This document shows, piece after piece, positions 5,358 to 5,787 of a DNA stretch of 5,787 nucleotides. This stretch comes from an uncultured Pirellula sp. (lineage in GTDB: Bacteria; Planctomycetota; Planctomycetia; Pirellulales; Pirellulaceae). The notes below the pieces were generated by a model. That model ran no database searches and was not told the origin of the DNA. It worked only from the letters and a program-made list of their open reading frames with translations. The stretch's first letter is position 1, and each line of letters opens with the position of its first letter. Location: NCBI GenBank assembly GCA_903837255.1, contig CAILTZ010000153.1, positions 1 through 5,787 of the forward strand. The letters run 5' to 3'. Position numbers and translations under genes: made by a program.

Positions 5358-5787
5358 ATGGGGCGAGTTTTTAGTAAGTTATGGTCGAGTGCGTTACTGA
5401 GTTTGGCTGGTTTGCTTTTCAGCGGATTTGGTAGTCTAGCATCTGGTCAGGAAACCGAAAGCAAACCGGCGACCAAAACTTCCAGCAAGGTCAGCTTGGG
5501 CGAAGCCAAATTGGCTGGGGACGGTTTCAAGTTTACCGAAGGCCCCACTGTCGATGCCGATGGCAACGTCTACTTTACCGACCAGCCCAACGATCGAATT
5601 GTCAAATGGACGATCGATGGCAAACTGAGCGATTTTCTCAAACCCGCTGGACGCAGCAACGGAATGTACTTTGCTCCTGACGGCAAATTGTTGGCTTGCG
5701 CCGACGAGGCAAACGAACTCTGGGAGCTCGACAGCTCAGGGCAGCACAAGGTTTTGCTCAAGGAATTCGAGGGGACCAAGCTCAATG
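5358..5787 (+). CDS. Exported SMP-30/gluconolactonase-like protein, 3' end outside window
   Basis: The frame stays open from ATG 5358 to the right edge, giving 143 codons plus one base. Residues 1-30 form a signal peptide: R3 and K7, a hydrophobic core at about 11-26, and probable cleavage after ASG at 28-30. A short polar linker rich in K, T and S follows. The propeller starts with FTEGPTVDADGNVYFTD at 59-75, the classic first blade of the SMP-30/gluconolactonase/LRE-like family, where the glutamate of EGP (E61) is a metal ligand. GRSNGMYFAPDGKLLACAD at 98-116 is the second conserved block. The last residues, EGTKLN, look like the beginning of the family's LNSPND motif. Family members hydrolyse sugar lactones or related esters, but many exported planctomycete versions are uncharacterised. 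An in-frame GTG lies at 5349, but GAGG is only one base before it; ATG 5358 is preferred, with a weak purine-rich GTGGAAA upstream. The divergent neighbour is also an exported propeller. Confidence 0.88.
   Translation, partial: MGRVFSKLWSSALLSLAGLLFSGFGSLASGQETESKPATKTSSKVSLGEAKLAGDGFKFTEGPTVDADGNVYFTDQPNDRIVKWTIDGKLSDFLKPAGRSNGMYFAPDGKLLACADEANELWELDSSGQHKVLLKEFEGTKLN

Noticed and set aside
5570..5785. A minus-strand frame near the right edge
   Set aside because: It is antisense to the SMP-30-like gene, whose EGP and SNGMYFAPDGK motifs settle the coding strand.

Overview
The window looks like a chromosomal segment from a planctomycete, probably a Pirellulales/Rhodopirellula-type bacterium. 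This is an inference from gene content: an exported PQQ-like beta-propeller with the mature start WPEFRGPGQNG and the internal HKKNSHAS and NPVHGNGGSP signatures I associate with planctomycete paralogue families; a signal peptidase I carrying a zinc-ribbon-like insert and a large extra domain; an exported SMP-30/gluconolactonase-type protein; roughly half G+C; and mostly weak Shine-Dalgarno sequences. No rRNA, tRNA, CRISPR, insertion sequence or phage gene is visible. No gap between genes exceeds 90 bases.

Layout: positions 1-5270 form one minus-strand gene row, read from right to left. It begins with an exported PQQ-like beta-propeller protein (3906-5270). A membrane-anchored S26 signal peptidase I homologue follows, overlapping it by 14 bases (2612-3919). 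Next come a membrane-anchored M48 zinc metallopeptidase of the Oma1/BepA type (1452-2573) and two AIM24/TIGR00266 family paralogues in tandem (736-1392 and 26-709). A possible further start codon lies at position 14, running off the left edge. Spacings are -14, 38, 59, 26 and perhaps 11 bases, with no convincing internal terminator, so an operon is likely.

Divergently, on the plus strand, an exported SMP-30/gluconolactonase-like protein begins at 5358 and runs off the right edge. The 87-base divergent intergenic region is G/T-rich on the plus strand. It carries three imperfect repeats exactly 16 bases apart, a candidate regulatory array.

How the genes may work together (inference): every complete gene except the AIM24 pair has a clear export or membrane signal. 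The minus-strand row combines an exported propeller, a signal-peptide-processing enzyme, a quality-control-type metallopeptidase and AIM24 proteins. This suggests a cell-envelope maintenance cluster. Oma1-like protease and AIM24 homologues both occur in the mitochondrial inner membrane, which makes their adjacency here the most interesting point. The second most interesting is the architecture of the signal peptidase: a CxxC...CxxC ribbon after the catalytic serine, and an insert of about 200 residues between the catalytic lysine and the GDN..S.DSR box that also contains a recent 15-base in-frame duplication.
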